A stretch of DNA of 64,000 bases. It comes from Bradyrhizobiaceae bacterium. Its GTDB lineage: Bacteria; Pseudomonadota; Alphaproteobacteria; Rhizobiales; Xanthobacteraceae. The stretch is from the NCBI GenBank assembly GCA_020544565.1, contig CP078014.1, positions 124,001-188,000 of the forward strand, given 5' to 3'. A model generated the notes under the pieces. It saw only the letters and a list, made by a program, of their open reading frames with translations. It ran no database searches and was not told the DNA's origin. Both the position numbers and the translations under genes were made by a program. Of this stretch, positions 37,131-46,136 are shown in pieces (position 1 is the first letter of the stretch; the number at the start of each line of letters is the position of its first letter).

Positions 37131-39565
37131 AATCCATTGCTGTCTCCGTCGCGCTGGGCGAGAGGTTGACTCTGGAGCAGCTCGTCGCATTGGCTGATGA
37201 GGACCTTGGCGATCTGACTGAGGCCGCGTCTTATGTCCGGGACGCGGCATTTGGCGAATTCACGACCTATTCGCGCAAGATATTCATTCCGCTGACCGAG
37301 CTTTGCCGTGACGTTTGCCATTATTGCACGTTTGCGAAGGCGCCGCGTCAAATCCCGACTCCATTCATGTCCGTGGACGCGGTGCTGGAGCTTGCCCGAC
37401 ACGGAAAGGCCGCCGGGTGCAACGAAGCGCTGTTCACACTGGGCGAAAAGCCGGAGCTGCGCTACCGCGCCGCGCGCGAGTGGCTGGATCGGGCCGGATT
37501 TTCATCGACGATCGACTATCTGGCCCATGTCGCGGGCCGTGTACTGAAGGAAACGGGACTGCTACCGCATATCAACGCCGGCACGTTGACCCCTGACGAG
37601 CTAAAGTTGCTGCGTCAGGTATCCGCCTCCATGGGTATCATGCTGGAAACCGCATCCGATCGGTTATCCCGGCGCGGCATGGCGCATTATGGATCTCCGG
37701 ACAAGGCGCCGGCCGTGCGTCTCGCTACGATCCGGGCTGCCGGCCAACTGAACATTCCCGTCACCAGTGGGATTCTCGTCGGCATCGGTGAAACCCTGCC
37801 GGAGCGGCTTGAGTCCATTCTCGCGCTGCGCCAGCTTCACGAGGAGTATGGGCACCTCCAGGAAATGATCGTGCAGAACTTTCGCGCCAAGCCGGGCACG
37901 CGGATGGAAAAGCACAAGGAGCCCACGGCCGAGGACTTATGCCGCACGATCGCGCTGGCGCGTCTGGCGCTTGGCCCGTCGATGAGCATTCAGGCCCCGC
38001 CGAACCTGAGCCCGGGCATTCTCCCCCGCCTCGTCGCGGCCGGCATCAACGACTGGGGCGGGGTCTCGCCGGTGACGTCGGATCATGTGAATCCCGAGGC
38101 ACCGTGGCCGCATATCGACGAATTGGCGCGCCAGACTGCGACCGCAGGCAAGATCCTGGTGCAGCGGTTGACGGTTTATCCGGGCTATATTTCCGAACGT
38201 GCAAAGTGGATCGACGGTGCTGTCGCCCCTTATGTGTTGCGGGCGTCCGATGCGCAATGGCTCGCGCGAGAGTGCAACTGGCAGGCAGGCAGTGCGGCGT
38301 TGCCGATGCACAGCGTAGAGAATGTTCTCGCCCGCGAGTCCGACAAGGCCGTCAGCGCACAGGTGCGCTCCATCATAGCGCGAGGCTGCAACGGCGAACG
38401 CATGTCTGTCGCAGACATCGTGAGGTTGTTTGCTGTCCGTGGGGACGATTTCGCCTTCGTTTGCCGGACGGCGGACCAATTGCGCCGCGATGTCAACGGC
38501 GACACCGTCTCCTATGTGGTGACGCGGAATATCAACTACACGAACGTTTGCACCTACGGGTGCAAATTTTGCGCATTCTCGAAAGGAAAGACGCACGAGG
38601 ATCTGCGTGGCAAGCCTTACGATCTGACGCTTGAGGAAATTCAGCGCCGGACACGTGAAGCGTGGTCGCGTGGCGCGACGGAGGTGTGCCTGCAGGGCGG
38701 CATCAACCCGGATTATACCGGCGAGACCTATCTCGATATCTGCCGCGCGGTGCGCGAAGCGTGCCCGGACATGCACATTCATGCGTTTTCGCCGCTTGAG
38801 GTCACCCAGGGGGCCAAGACGCTCGGTCTGCCTCTGCGGGACTTTCTGCAAAGGTTGAAGGAGGCGGGGCTCGGCACCTTGCCGGGGACGGCTGCGGAAA
38901 TCCTCGACGACGAGGTTCGCGCCATTCTGTGTCCGGACAAGCTGACGACGGACGAGTGGCTGAACGTGCTGGAGACCGCGCACGCGGTGGGGCTGCGGAC
39001 GACATCGACAATTATGTATGGCCATATCGAGAGGACCGAACATTGGGCGCGGCATCTTTTGCGGCTGCGCGATCTGCAGGAACGGACCGGCGGCATCACC
39101 GAATTCGTTCCGCTTCCTTTCGTGGCTCAGGAGGCGCCGATCTATCTCAAGGGCGGGGCCCGGTCAGGGCCGACCTTTCGTGAGGCGATCCTGATGCATG
39201 CCATCGCGCGGATTGCGCTGCATCCGCTCATTCCGAACATTCAGGCGTCATGGGTGAAGCTCGGTCCGCAGGGCGTGAAGATCGCGCTGAACGCGGGAGC
39301 GAACGATCTTGGCGGCACGTTGATGAACGAGTCCATCACGCGCGCCGCGGGTGCCGTTCACGGCCAGGAGGCTCCGCCGGAAACCCTCGAGGAATGGATC
39401 GTGCAGGCGGGCCGCCATGTGCGCCAACGCACCACCACCTATGGCGACGCCCCGATCCAGCAGCGACGAGCCTCGTTCGGCGCAGCGCCGCTCGATCCGC
39501 TGATCAACACGTCTTTCCGCAAGACCGCGACATCGACTTCGCGGCCGGTCGCCGTATTGCCGTAG
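37121..39565 (+). CDS. fbiC: FO synthase, CofG-CofH fusion (FbiC type)
   Basis: This 814-residue radical-SAM enzyme joins tyrosine with 5-amino-6-ribitylamino-uracil to make the deazaflavin FO, the chromophore of F420. Both halves keep their cluster motif: Cys62-x3-Cys66-x2-Cys69 (CRDVCHYC, CofG half) and Cys477-x3-Cys481-x2-Cys484 (CTYGCKFC, CofH half). Two-domain fusion is the form known from mycobacteria and other aerobes, while archaea have separate proteins. The start overlaps cofC. A 13-base gap leads to the alcohol dehydrogenase gene. Confidence 0.96.
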   Translation: MRLKSIAVSVALGERLTLEQLVALADEDLGDLTEAASYVRDAAFGEFTTYSRKIFIPLTELCRDVCHYCTFAKAPRQIPTPFMSVDAVLELARHGKAAGCNEALFTLGEKPELRYRAAREWLDRAGFSSTIDYLAHVAGRVLKETGLLPHINAGTLTPDELKLLRQVSASMGIMLETASDRLSRRGMAHYGSPDKAPAVRLATIRAAGQLNIPVTSGILVGIGETLPERLESILALRQLHEEYGHLQEMIVQNFRAKPGTRMEKHKEPTAEDLCRTIALARLALGPSMSIQAPPNLSPGILPRLVAAGINDWGGVSPVTSDHVNPEAPWPHIDELARQTATAGKILVQRLTVYPGYISERAKWIDGAVAPYVLRASDAQWLARECNWQAGSAALPMHSVENVLARESDKAVSAQVRSIIARGCNGERMSVADIVRLFAVRGDDFAFVCRTADQLRRDVNGDTVSYVVTRNINYTNVCTYGCKFCAFSKGKTHEDLRGKPYDLTLEEIQRRTREAWSRGATEVCLQGGINPDYTGETYLDICRAVREACPDMHIHAFSPLEVTQGAKTLGLPLRDFLQRLKEAGLGTLPGTAAEILDDEVRAILCPDKLTTDEWLNVLETAHAVGLRTTSTIMYGHIERTEHWARHLLRLRDLQERTGGITEFVPLPFVAQEAPIYLKGGARSGPTFREAILMHAIARIALHPLIPNIQASWVKLGPQGVKIALNAGANDLGGTLMNESITRAAGAVHGQEAPPETLEEWIVQAGRHVRQRTTTYGDAPIQQRRASFGAAPLDPLINTSFRKTATSTSRPVAVLP

Positions 39566-39578
39566 GAGGCAAACGACA

Positions 39579-40736
39579 ATGAATGCGTTCCAGTTCAGGG
39601 CGCCGACGATCGTTTTCGCCAATGGATCGTCGACACGGCTTCACGAAGCGGCCAATGGTCGCCTTGGAGAACGCGTCCTGTTCGTCACCGATGACGGATT
39701 GCGGCGTCTCGGCCTGTGCGATGCCGCACTTGCGGCGCTCACGGCAGCCGGGATCCCGCCGGTCGTCTTTAGCGACGTCGAGTCCGATCCCTCTCTCGAA
39801 ACCCTTCTCAAGGCCGTGGAGGCGGGGCAGGTCGCCGGAGTGACCGGCGTTGTCGGATTCGGCGGGGGGTCTTCGCTGGATGTGGCCAAGCTCGCGGCCC
39901 TGCTGCTGGGCTCCGCAGAGGACATCGACGCGGCCTGGGGTGTCAATAACGCCAAGGGGCCGCGCCTGCCGCTTGTGCTTGTACCGACGACCGCAGGAAC
40001 CGGATCCGAGGTGACGCCGGTTTCCATCATCACTGTCGGCGAGGGTGAGAAGCGGGGGATATCGTCGTCCCTGCTCTTGCCGGACCTTGCGGTGCTCGAC
40101 CCCGAACTGACACTGGGCTTGCCGCCTGCCATTACGGCGGCGACCGGAGTGGACGCCATGGTTCACGCCATCGAGGCCTACACTTCGAAAAATGCCAACA
40201 ACAATCCCATTTCGCGAACGCTCGCACGCGAAGCCCTGAGGCTGCTTGGCGCCAATATCCAGATTGCGGTGTTTGACGGAGCCAATCTTGCGGCACGTAG
40301 CGCGATGTTGCTTGGGTCAATGCTGGCGGGGCAGGCCTTCGCGAATTCGCCTGTGGCGGCAGTGCACGCGCTGGCATATCCCGTCGGCGGCACTTTCCAT
40401 GTGCCGCACGGGTTGTCCAATGCACTTGTCTTGCCGCATGTCCTGCGCTTCAACGCGCCAGAAGCAGCAAGCCTGTATGCCGAGATCGCGGCCGATGCCT
40501 TTCCGGATCTTGAAAGGGAGGCGGGTGTTCAGGCGAAATGCGTGGGATTCATCGAATCTCTCGCCACGCTTTGTTCCTTGCTCGGGATGAAAACGAAGCT
40601 TCGCGATGTCGGCATCCGCGAAGGGCATCTTTCTCAGATGGCGAAAGACGCCATGAAGCAACAGCGGCTTCTCATTAACAATCCCCGACCGATGACCGAG
40701 AGCGACGCGCTCGCGATCTATCGGGCGGCATGGTAA
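39579..40736 (+). CDS. Iron-containing (group III) alcohol dehydrogenase
   Basis: The 385-residue protein has the Fe-ADH two-domain form. NAD(P) binding is marked by GFGGGSSLDVAKLAA, then VPTTAGTGSEVTP. Metal ligands are visible in GVDAMVHAIEAY (Asp and His), HALAYPVGGTFHVPHG (two His). These enzymes interconvert alcohols with aldehydes or ketones; some act on maleylacetate or hydroxyacids. GTAGGAGG precedes the ATG by about 9 bases. It lies in the same transcription unit as the F420 genes and probably acts on a pathway intermediate. Confidence 0.92.
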   Translation: MNAFQFRAPTIVFANGSSTRLHEAANGRLGERVLFVTDDGLRRLGLCDAALAALTAAGIPPVVFSDVESDPSLETLLKAVEAGQVAGVTGVVGFGGGSSLDVAKLAALLLGSAEDIDAAWGVNNAKGPRLPLVLVPTTAGTGSEVTPVSIITVGEGEKRGISSSLLLPDLAVLDPELTLGLPPAITAATGVDAMVHAIEAYTSKNANNNPISRTLAREALRLLGANIQIAVFDGANLAARSAMLLGSMLAGQAFANSPVAAVHALAYPVGGTFHVPHGLSNALVLPHVLRFNAPEAASLYAEIAADAFPDLEREAGVQAKCVGFIESLATLCSLLGMKTKLRDVGIREGHLSQMAKDAMKQQRLLINNPRPMTESDALAIYRAAW

Positions 40737-41210
40737 TTGCGGCTGAGCAAAGAACGTTCTTTTGCTTGTCCGACTATCGGGGGTAGCGAACGATCGCGAC
40801 GACGTGGGGCGATAACGATGGCTTATAGGCACATGGACAATATCGTCCATTATTCGCTTTTGCCGCCACCGGGAATGGCTGGCTGATCGAACAAGGTGTG
40901 CGCGATTTGGTCGGGGGTAGGCAATCGGTCTCGTTGTCGAGGCGGGATATGGCCGCCCGGCCGTTTCTTCGGGGTGCGCTCATCCGAAGGGGCTGCATCG
41001 GCGGGTCATATATACCCGCACGGGAAGTCTGAACGCTGTGGTGACAATTCGCGTCAGATTTTGTCCTATCAACAGCATCTTGCCCTCCTACAATGCATCA
41101 AAATTGAGCAAAGACAACGAACTAGACAGCGTCACAAGAAACGCGACGTCCGCAAATGAGGGCGATACAGATCAATTCCATACAATGAAACCGTAAAACG
41201 GGAGGACACG
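40737..41210. other. Gap upstream of tctC-type gene, no supported gene
   Basis: Short frames on either strand lack motifs and ribosome sites. The last 150 bases are AT-richer (CAAAATTGAGCAAAGACAACG near 41099) and likely hold the promoter of the binding-protein gene. CGGGAGGA just before 41211 is its ribosome site. No hairpin with T-run was recognised after the alcohol dehydrogenase gene. Confidence 0.5.
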
Positions 41211-42179
41211 ATGCTGCGTTCAAGATTCCTGGCCATTGGGGTAATGGCATTCTTGTTTGCCGGCCCCGCGGCCGCCGACAGTTATCCTTCCCGGACAATC
41301 ACCATCATCGTGCCATATGCCGCCGGCGGATCTACGGATTCGACGGCTCGCCTCGTCGCTGAGGGATTGAGCACGAAGTTCAAGCAGTCCGTCATCGTGG
41401 AGAACAAGCCCGGCGCGGCAGGCACCATCGGACAGGACACCGTGGCCCGTGCGAAGAACGATGGCTACACCCTTCTCTTCAGCGCGGCGGGCCCGCTGGC
41501 CATCACGCCCAGCGTCGTGGCTCAATTGCCTTACAAGCCTTTCGACAGTTTCCGGCCCATCAAACTGGTTGCTTCTTCGCCGCTCGTTCTGCTGGCCGGG
41601 CCGAGGGTGAAAGCGGAAAGCGTCGACGCCCTCATCGCCGAAGCGAAGAAGCGGGACGGCGGGTTGACATATGGCTCGTTCGGCAACGGCAGCATCTCTC
41701 ACCTGGTAACCGAAAGATTCAAGGCGGCCACTGGCGCGCCGCTCGTCCACGTTCCCTACAAGGGCAGTTCTCCGGCGCTGAACGATCTGATCGGAGGGCA
41801 TATCGATGTCATGTTCGATGTGCTCGTGACCGGACTTCCCCAGGTGCAGGGTGGCAAGCTCCGGGCGCTTGCGGTGACCTCCACCCAGCGATCGAAGCTT
41901 TTGCCCGACGTGCCGACCATGGCCGAAGCAAACGTGAAGGACTTCACCGCCGACACATGGTTCGGCTTGCTGGCGCCTGCCGGCACTGACGATGCCATCA
42001 TCAAGACGCTGAGTTCCGCGCTCGACGAGGTGATCGCAAAGCCCGCCTTTGTCGAGGCGCTCCATCTTCAGGGAGCTGTCGTCCGAGGCGGCTCGCCCGA
42101 GGATTTTGCCGCATTTTTCAAGGCAGAGCTCGCCAAGTGGAAGGCGGCCGCGGAGCTTGCGGGAATCAAGCCGCAATGA
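41211..42179 (+). CDS. Tripartite tricarboxylate transporter-type (TctC/Bug) periplasmic binding protein
   Basis: The 322-residue protein has a signal peptide (cleavage after ..GPAAA, residue 22) and the Bug/TctC fold: YPSRTITIIVPYAAGGSTD, VIVENKPGAAGTIGQDTVA, LVHVPYKGSSPALNDLIGGHID and LLPDVPTMAEA. Bug proteins bind carboxylates such as citrate, aspartate or aromatic acids. The membrane parts TctA and TctB are not in the window, a common situation for orphan Bug proteins. It stands between the F420 genes and ubiD. Confidence 0.92.
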   Translation: MLRSRFLAIGVMAFLFAGPAAADSYPSRTITIIVPYAAGGSTDSTARLVAEGLSTKFKQSVIVENKPGAAGTIGQDTVARAKNDGYTLLFSAAGPLAITPSVVAQLPYKPFDSFRPIKLVASSPLVLLAGPRVKAESVDALIAEAKKRDGGLTYGSFGNGSISHLVTERFKAATGAPLVHVPYKGSSPALNDLIGGHIDVMFDVLVTGLPQVQGGKLRALAVTSTQRSKLLPDVPTMAEANVKDFTADTWFGLLAPAGTDDAIIKTLSSALDEVIAKPAFVEALHLQGAVVRGGSPEDFAAFFKAELAKWKAAAELAGIKPQ

Positions 42180-42334
42180 CGTGATCAGGCGCGATGGTGC
42201 TGGTGTCCATTGTCGTCGCGCCTCTTTGCCTGCTTCCGAGCGTCGCAGGCATGTGTTGAGGTCTGAGAAATTCTTTCAAGGCTGACGCGCGGCGCGAAAT
42301 AGCCGTACTGGTTCAAAGAATAAAAGGAGTGAAC

Positions 42335-43858
42335 ATGATCGATGCGCACGTCGCCGCGAATGGAAATGCCGGATTCATGGACTTGCGGCAGACGATCCAG
42401 CGGCTTGAAAGTGTCGGTGATCTTCATCGCGTGCGCGCCGAGGTCGATTGGAATCGCGAGATCGGCGCAGTCACGCGCAGGGTGCTCGAGAAGAAAGGTC
42501 CCGCGCTTCTGTTTGAATCGATCAAGGATTACCGGTCCGGTCGATGCACGAAACTCGTCACGAGCCTGCTCGCCGGCGATGAGCGGCTGCGCTTCATCCT
42601 GGGATTGCCGGAGGGTGCCACCAATCGCGACATAGTCCGTCACGTCATGAAAAAGAACCGGGAGACCATCGCGCCGGTTCGTGTCGCAACAGGGTCGGTC
42701 AAGGAAAACATCTTGACCGGCGACGCGGTCGATCTGTTCGAGTTCCCTGTTCCGATCTGGCACTATCTGGAAGGAGGGCGTTACATCAATACGTTCGCCT
42801 CGGTCGTCACCCGCGATCCTGATACCGGCGTTCTAAACGTCGGCGTCTATCGGGGAATGATCGGCAGTAAGCACTCAATTCCGGTTCTCCTGAATATGGG
42901 GGGCCAGCACTGGGGTCGGCATTTCATGAAATATGCCGAGCGTGGCGAGCCGATGCCGGTGGCCTGCGTGATCGGCTTTGATCCGATCATGGATTTCATT
43001 GCAGGCAGTCCGATCGGACCCGGCGTTTGCGAATATGACGTCATGAGCGCCTACCGCCAGGAGCCGATCAAGCTGGTGAAGTGCGAAACGAGCGATCTCG
43101 AGGTTCCCGCGGACGCGGAAATTGTCATCGAAGGAACGATTTCAGCAGATCCCTCGACCTTCGAGATGGAAGGTCCGTTCGGCGAGGCGACCGGACATAT
43201 TTCCGATCTACCCGCGCGCAGGCCGACAATCCAGGTGTCCTGCATCACCCACCGTAACGATCCGGTATTTCGCGGCACGCTTGAGGGGACGCTGCCGGGG
43301 TCCACAAGCGAAAATGGTACGATGGGCGCGATCCAGCGCGCTGCGACGGCGTGGAATATTCTGGAGAATGCGGAAATTCCCGGCATTCTCGACGTCGTCT
43401 GCCACCCGATCACTGTCGGCGTGAATATCGTCGTGCAGATCAAGAAAATGTACCAGGGACAGCCCAAACAGATTGCGGCCGCACTCTGGGGCCACGGCGC
43501 GGCCCGCTACAAATACAAGAACGTGATGGTTGTCGAGGAGGAGATCGATCCATCGAGCTACGAGCAACTCGACTGGGCCTATGCCTTCAGAGTCAATGCA
43601 GGGGAAGGCGGCATTACCGTATTTCCCGGCATTTTCGGTTCGGTGCTGGATCCCAGCACGCCGCTCAAGGATCGTGATCTCACCCAACTCGGATGCGCTG
43701 TGTGGAATCGCGTCCTGATCGATGCGACGCGCAACTGGACCTTTGAGCGAAAAGCTGAATGGAACAACGAGCGCTTTCCGCCCACCGTCAAGCCTGCCCC
43801 GGAGGACGAGGCAAAGGTGACTGCGCGCTGGAACGAGTATGGTTTCGATCTCGATTGA
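42335..43858 (+). CDS. UbiD-family prenylated-FMN-dependent decarboxylase
   Basis: This 507-residue enzyme reversibly decarboxylates aromatic or alpha,beta-unsaturated acids with prenyl-FMN. Family segments are RLESVGDLHRVRAEVDW at the N-terminus, MIGSKHSIPVLLNMGGQHWG (cofactor region), EMEGPFGEATGHIS with the conserved acidic residues, and GVNIVVQIKKMYQGQPKQIAAALW. ATG 42335 has GGAG 5 bases upstream (GTG 42329 is in frame). The family spans UbiD, ferulic-acid and hydroxybenzoate decarboxylases; this one does not look like the ubiquinone-pathway protein because of its catabolic neighbours, but the substrate is open. Confidence 0.92.
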   Translation: MIDAHVAANGNAGFMDLRQTIQRLESVGDLHRVRAEVDWNREIGAVTRRVLEKKGPALLFESIKDYRSGRCTKLVTSLLAGDERLRFILGLPEGATNRDIVRHVMKKNRETIAPVRVATGSVKENILTGDAVDLFEFPVPIWHYLEGGRYINTFASVVTRDPDTGVLNVGVYRGMIGSKHSIPVLLNMGGQHWGRHFMKYAERGEPMPVACVIGFDPIMDFIAGSPIGPGVCEYDVMSAYRQEPIKLVKCETSDLEVPADAEIVIEGTISADPSTFEMEGPFGEATGHISDLPARRPTIQVSCITHRNDPVFRGTLEGTLPGSTSENGTMGAIQRAATAWNILENAEIPGILDVVCHPITVGVNIVVQIKKMYQGQPKQIAAALWGHGAARYKYKNVMVVEEEIDPSSYEQLDWAYAFRVNAGEGGITVFPGIFGSVLDPSTPLKDRDLTQLGCAVWNRVLIDATRNWTFERKAEWNNERFPPTVKPAPEDEAKVTARWNEYGFDLD

Positions 43859-44095
43859 TCCGAGTGACCAGCCGTCGGTTTGGTCAGTCCCATGGGCATG
43901 GTCGCTCGTTTCTTCGGCAGACCGGGGTCATCCGGCGGATGGGATTTTCGGCGTGCAGTATCGATCGCTACCGACGTCTGGCTGCAGAAGGCTGCGCGCG
44001 TTACGGTAGGAATCTGGTCGCAATATGATACGAAGCTGCAGCAACATGGCATTGCGTAGCCGGGCCTGAGATGCCGCCACTCACTCGGACGGAAT

Positions 44096-44686
44096 ATGCG
44101 AAAGATCATCGTTGGAATGTCAGGTGCTTCGGGCGCGATCTACGGTATCCGCCTGTTGGAAGCTCTCAAGCCCATCAAGGAAATCGAGACTCACCTGGTG
44201 ATGTCTCCGTCCGCTGGGCGAACGATCGTTGAGTAAACGGACTTCAAGGTCGATGCTGTTCGCGATCTCGCAGATGTCGTTTACCCTCATCGCGATATTG
44301 GCGCCGCCATATCGAGCGGATCGTTCAGAACGGATGGAATGATCGTGGCGCCCTGTTCCATCAAGTCGCTGTCGGGCATAGTCAATTCCTATGACGACAA
44401 CTTGCTCACTCGCGCGGCCGACGTCTGTCTGAAAGAGCGGCGGCCCCTGATTCTCATGGTGCGGGAGGCGCCGCTTCATTTGGGGCATCTGGAACTGCTC
44501 GTGAGAGCCGCGCAGTACGGAGCTATCATTCTGCCACCGGCGCCGGCCTTTTATAATCACCCGCAAAGCATCGATGACATCGTGAATCACAGCGTCGGAA
44601 AGGCGCTCGACCAGTTGAACGTTCCGCATGCGCTGTTCAAGCGGTGGAAGGAAAACGCCGAGTCCGTCACGCGGCCATGCGAGTAA
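44096..44686 (+). pseudogene. ubiX: UbiX-type flavin prenyltransferase gene interrupted by one in-frame stop
   Basis: UbiX makes the prenyl-FMN that UbiD needs. From ATG 44096 the frame encodes [20 protein letters not shown], through PSAGRTIVE, then TAA at 44234-44236, then continues in the same frame with TDFKVDAVRDLADVVYPHRD, ISSGSFRTDGMIVAPCSIKSLSGI, REAPLHLG and a normal end at 44686. The full length would be 196 residues, as usual. There is no frameshift and the rest of the sequence is conserved, so this is a recent nonsense change, a sequencing error or a suppressible stop. The C-terminal piece alone lacks the N-terminal FMN loop. Confidence 0.88.
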
Positions 44687-44724
44687 GTCCCGTCCGGACA
44701 TATCTTCAAAAGAAGGCTGTCGAA

Positions 44725-45195
44725 ATGGTCGATCAAACGAGCGAGCTGGCAGGTCGCATTGCTCGATTTCTCGAAGCTCACCATGTGATGTCCCTCGCTA
44801 CCGCTGGCTCGCTGGGACCGCATGCCGCTAATCTGTTCTATGTGTGCGATGGTTTCGGCATGGTCTGGGTATCCGATCCGAACAGCAGGCACTCGCGCGA
44901 TCTGGAGGCTGATGCCCGCGTCTCCGCCACGGTTGCGCCTGATACATCGGACCACGCGCGCGTTCGTGGTGTGCAGATTCATGGCGTCGCGCGCCGTGTG
45001 ACGGATTCCGACGAGCGTCGCCGGCTTTTAGCGCTGCTCGTACAAAGATATTCCTTTCTCGCCAAACCGAAGGACGCATCCGAAAAAATGGCGGCGGCTT
45101 TCGATTCTGCCGCTGTCTATCGACTTGAACCGGCGCGCATCGTCCTCGTCGACAACAGTCTTGGCTTCGGACACAAGGATACACTTGTTCTGTAA
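44725..45195 (+). CDS. YhbP/UPF0306-like split-barrel flavin-binding protein
   Basis: The 156-residue protein belongs to the pyridoxamine-phosphate-oxidase-like split-barrel fold. VMSLATAGSLGPHAANLFYV, VRGVQIHGVARRV and VDNSLGFGHKDTLVL match the YhbP (UPF0306) subgroup. Split-barrel proteins bind FMN, heme or F420; the YhbP group has no proven substrate. The start at ATG 44725 gives family length. It is the last gene of the catabolic run, directly after ubiX. A redox or flavin-handling role beside the UbiD/F420 enzymes is inference. Confidence 0.82.
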   Translation: MVDQTSELAGRIARFLEAHHVMSLATAGSLGPHAANLFYVCDGFGMVWVSDPNSRHSRDLEADARVSATVAPDTSDHARVRGVQIHGVARRVTDSDERRRLLALLVQRYSFLAKPKDASEKMAAAFDSAAVYRLEPARIVLVDNSLGFGHKDTLVL

Positions 45196-45290
45196 GCGCG
45201 GACACGAACTGACTGGTGAGAGAGTGTCCGCCGGGCGTTTTGCGGATGACAGGGGAGCGACAGGCTGGCGTCGCGTCGCGGTCGCGGATT

Positions 45291-45596
45291 TCAGGCCGCG
45301 GTCGTTTCGTCGGAGTGCCGAAACCTGATGCCCACCAGATCCTGGTCGCGCCAGATCACGTCGCAATTGCGGATGGTGCGGAAATTGTCGAACGAGAGAT
45401 TGAAGCCGAGCGGCAGCACGCGCGGCCCGTTCAGCTCGATCTTGGCGCCATCGTTGGTCAGGTCGTGAACGATGCAGGTGTAGACCCCGACCTGACCGTC
45501 GAAGAACATCAGCGCCGTCTTCATCACCTTCGTTCGCTGTCTGGCGCGTCGTTCGTCCACTGAGCTTCCGATCCTTGAAACCGCCACCGACCGCAA
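45291..45596 (-). CDS. PilZ-domain protein (cyclic di-GMP binding)
   Basis: This 101-residue single-domain protein carries the two parts of the cyclic di-GMP site: ERRARQRTKV (Arg-rich RxxxR-like loop, near residues 15-24) and DLTNDGAKIEL (D/NxSxxG-like, with Thr in place of Ser). It ends WRDQDLVGIRF as usual. The effector partner is unknown. It stands between the catabolic block and the polysaccharide genes, so control of polysaccharide production by cyclic di-GMP is a plausible link. Confidence 0.87.
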   Translation of the reverse strand: MRSVAVSRIGSSVDERRARQRTKVMKTALMFFDGQVGVYTCIVHDLTNDGAKIELNGPRVLPLGFNLSFDNFRTIRNCDVIWRDQDLVGIRFRHSDETTAA

Positions 45597-45739
45597 TCTC
45601 GCACGGCACGACTAAGGCTTAATCTTTAAACCTAGGGGGGCAGGCGGTAACTACAAACGGTTTCGCCGTTCATGGTAAACGCGAGCGGTATCGGGAACCC
45701 GATGGCCACAGTCCATACGGGCTTCCCGCAGGCCGGCAA

Positions 45740-46099
45740 ATGTCCCATACGACATCAATGCTCATGAATCGAAAAATATGGGCGGTGATCGCCTGGGGGG
45801 CGCTGGCCGTAATCGTGTTTGCGACCTTGTCGCCGCTCGGGCTGCGTCCCCATCTTGCAAGCCAGCATCGCGAGCATTTCGCGGCGTTCGCAGCGGTCGG
45901 GCTGTTGTTCGGCGTGGCCTATCGTCGTCCGCTGCTGGTTCTGGTGTTGCTGTGCGGCGCTGCGGTCGTGCTGGAGCTCATGCAACTGCTGACGCCGGAT
46001 CGGCATGGCCGCGCCATCGACGTGGCGTTCAAGCTGGCCGGGGCGGGGGCGGGCGCATGTGCCTCGTGGCTGCTGATGCTGATCGCGCCCAAACGCTGA
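45740..46099 (+). CDS. VanZ-like small membrane protein
   Basis: The 119-residue protein has about four hydrophobic helices: IWAVIAWGALAVIVFATLSP, HFAAFAAVGLLFGVAY, LLVLVLLCGAAVVLELMQLL and a C-terminal helix. The LELMQLLTPDRHGRAIDVAFKLAGAGAG segment is the VanZ-family hallmark (E...Q...R...D). Function is not established for most members. The start may be ATG 45740 or ATG 45761. It sits at the edge of the polysaccharide locus, where VanZ-like genes are often found. Confidence 0.82.
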   Translation: MSHTTSMLMNRKIWAVIAWGALAVIVFATLSPLGLRPHLASQHREHFAAFAAVGLLFGVAYRRPLLVLVLLCGAAVVLELMQLLTPDRHGRAIDVAFKLAGAGAGACASWLLMLIAPKR

Positions 46100-46136
46100 A
46101 TCCCCGCAATGCCTGCAAGCGCGAATCACGGAGCGG

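Noticed and set aside
37937..39055. 372-codon open frame on the minus strand
   Set aside because: Antisense to the FO synthase gene; Arg/His-rich without motif.
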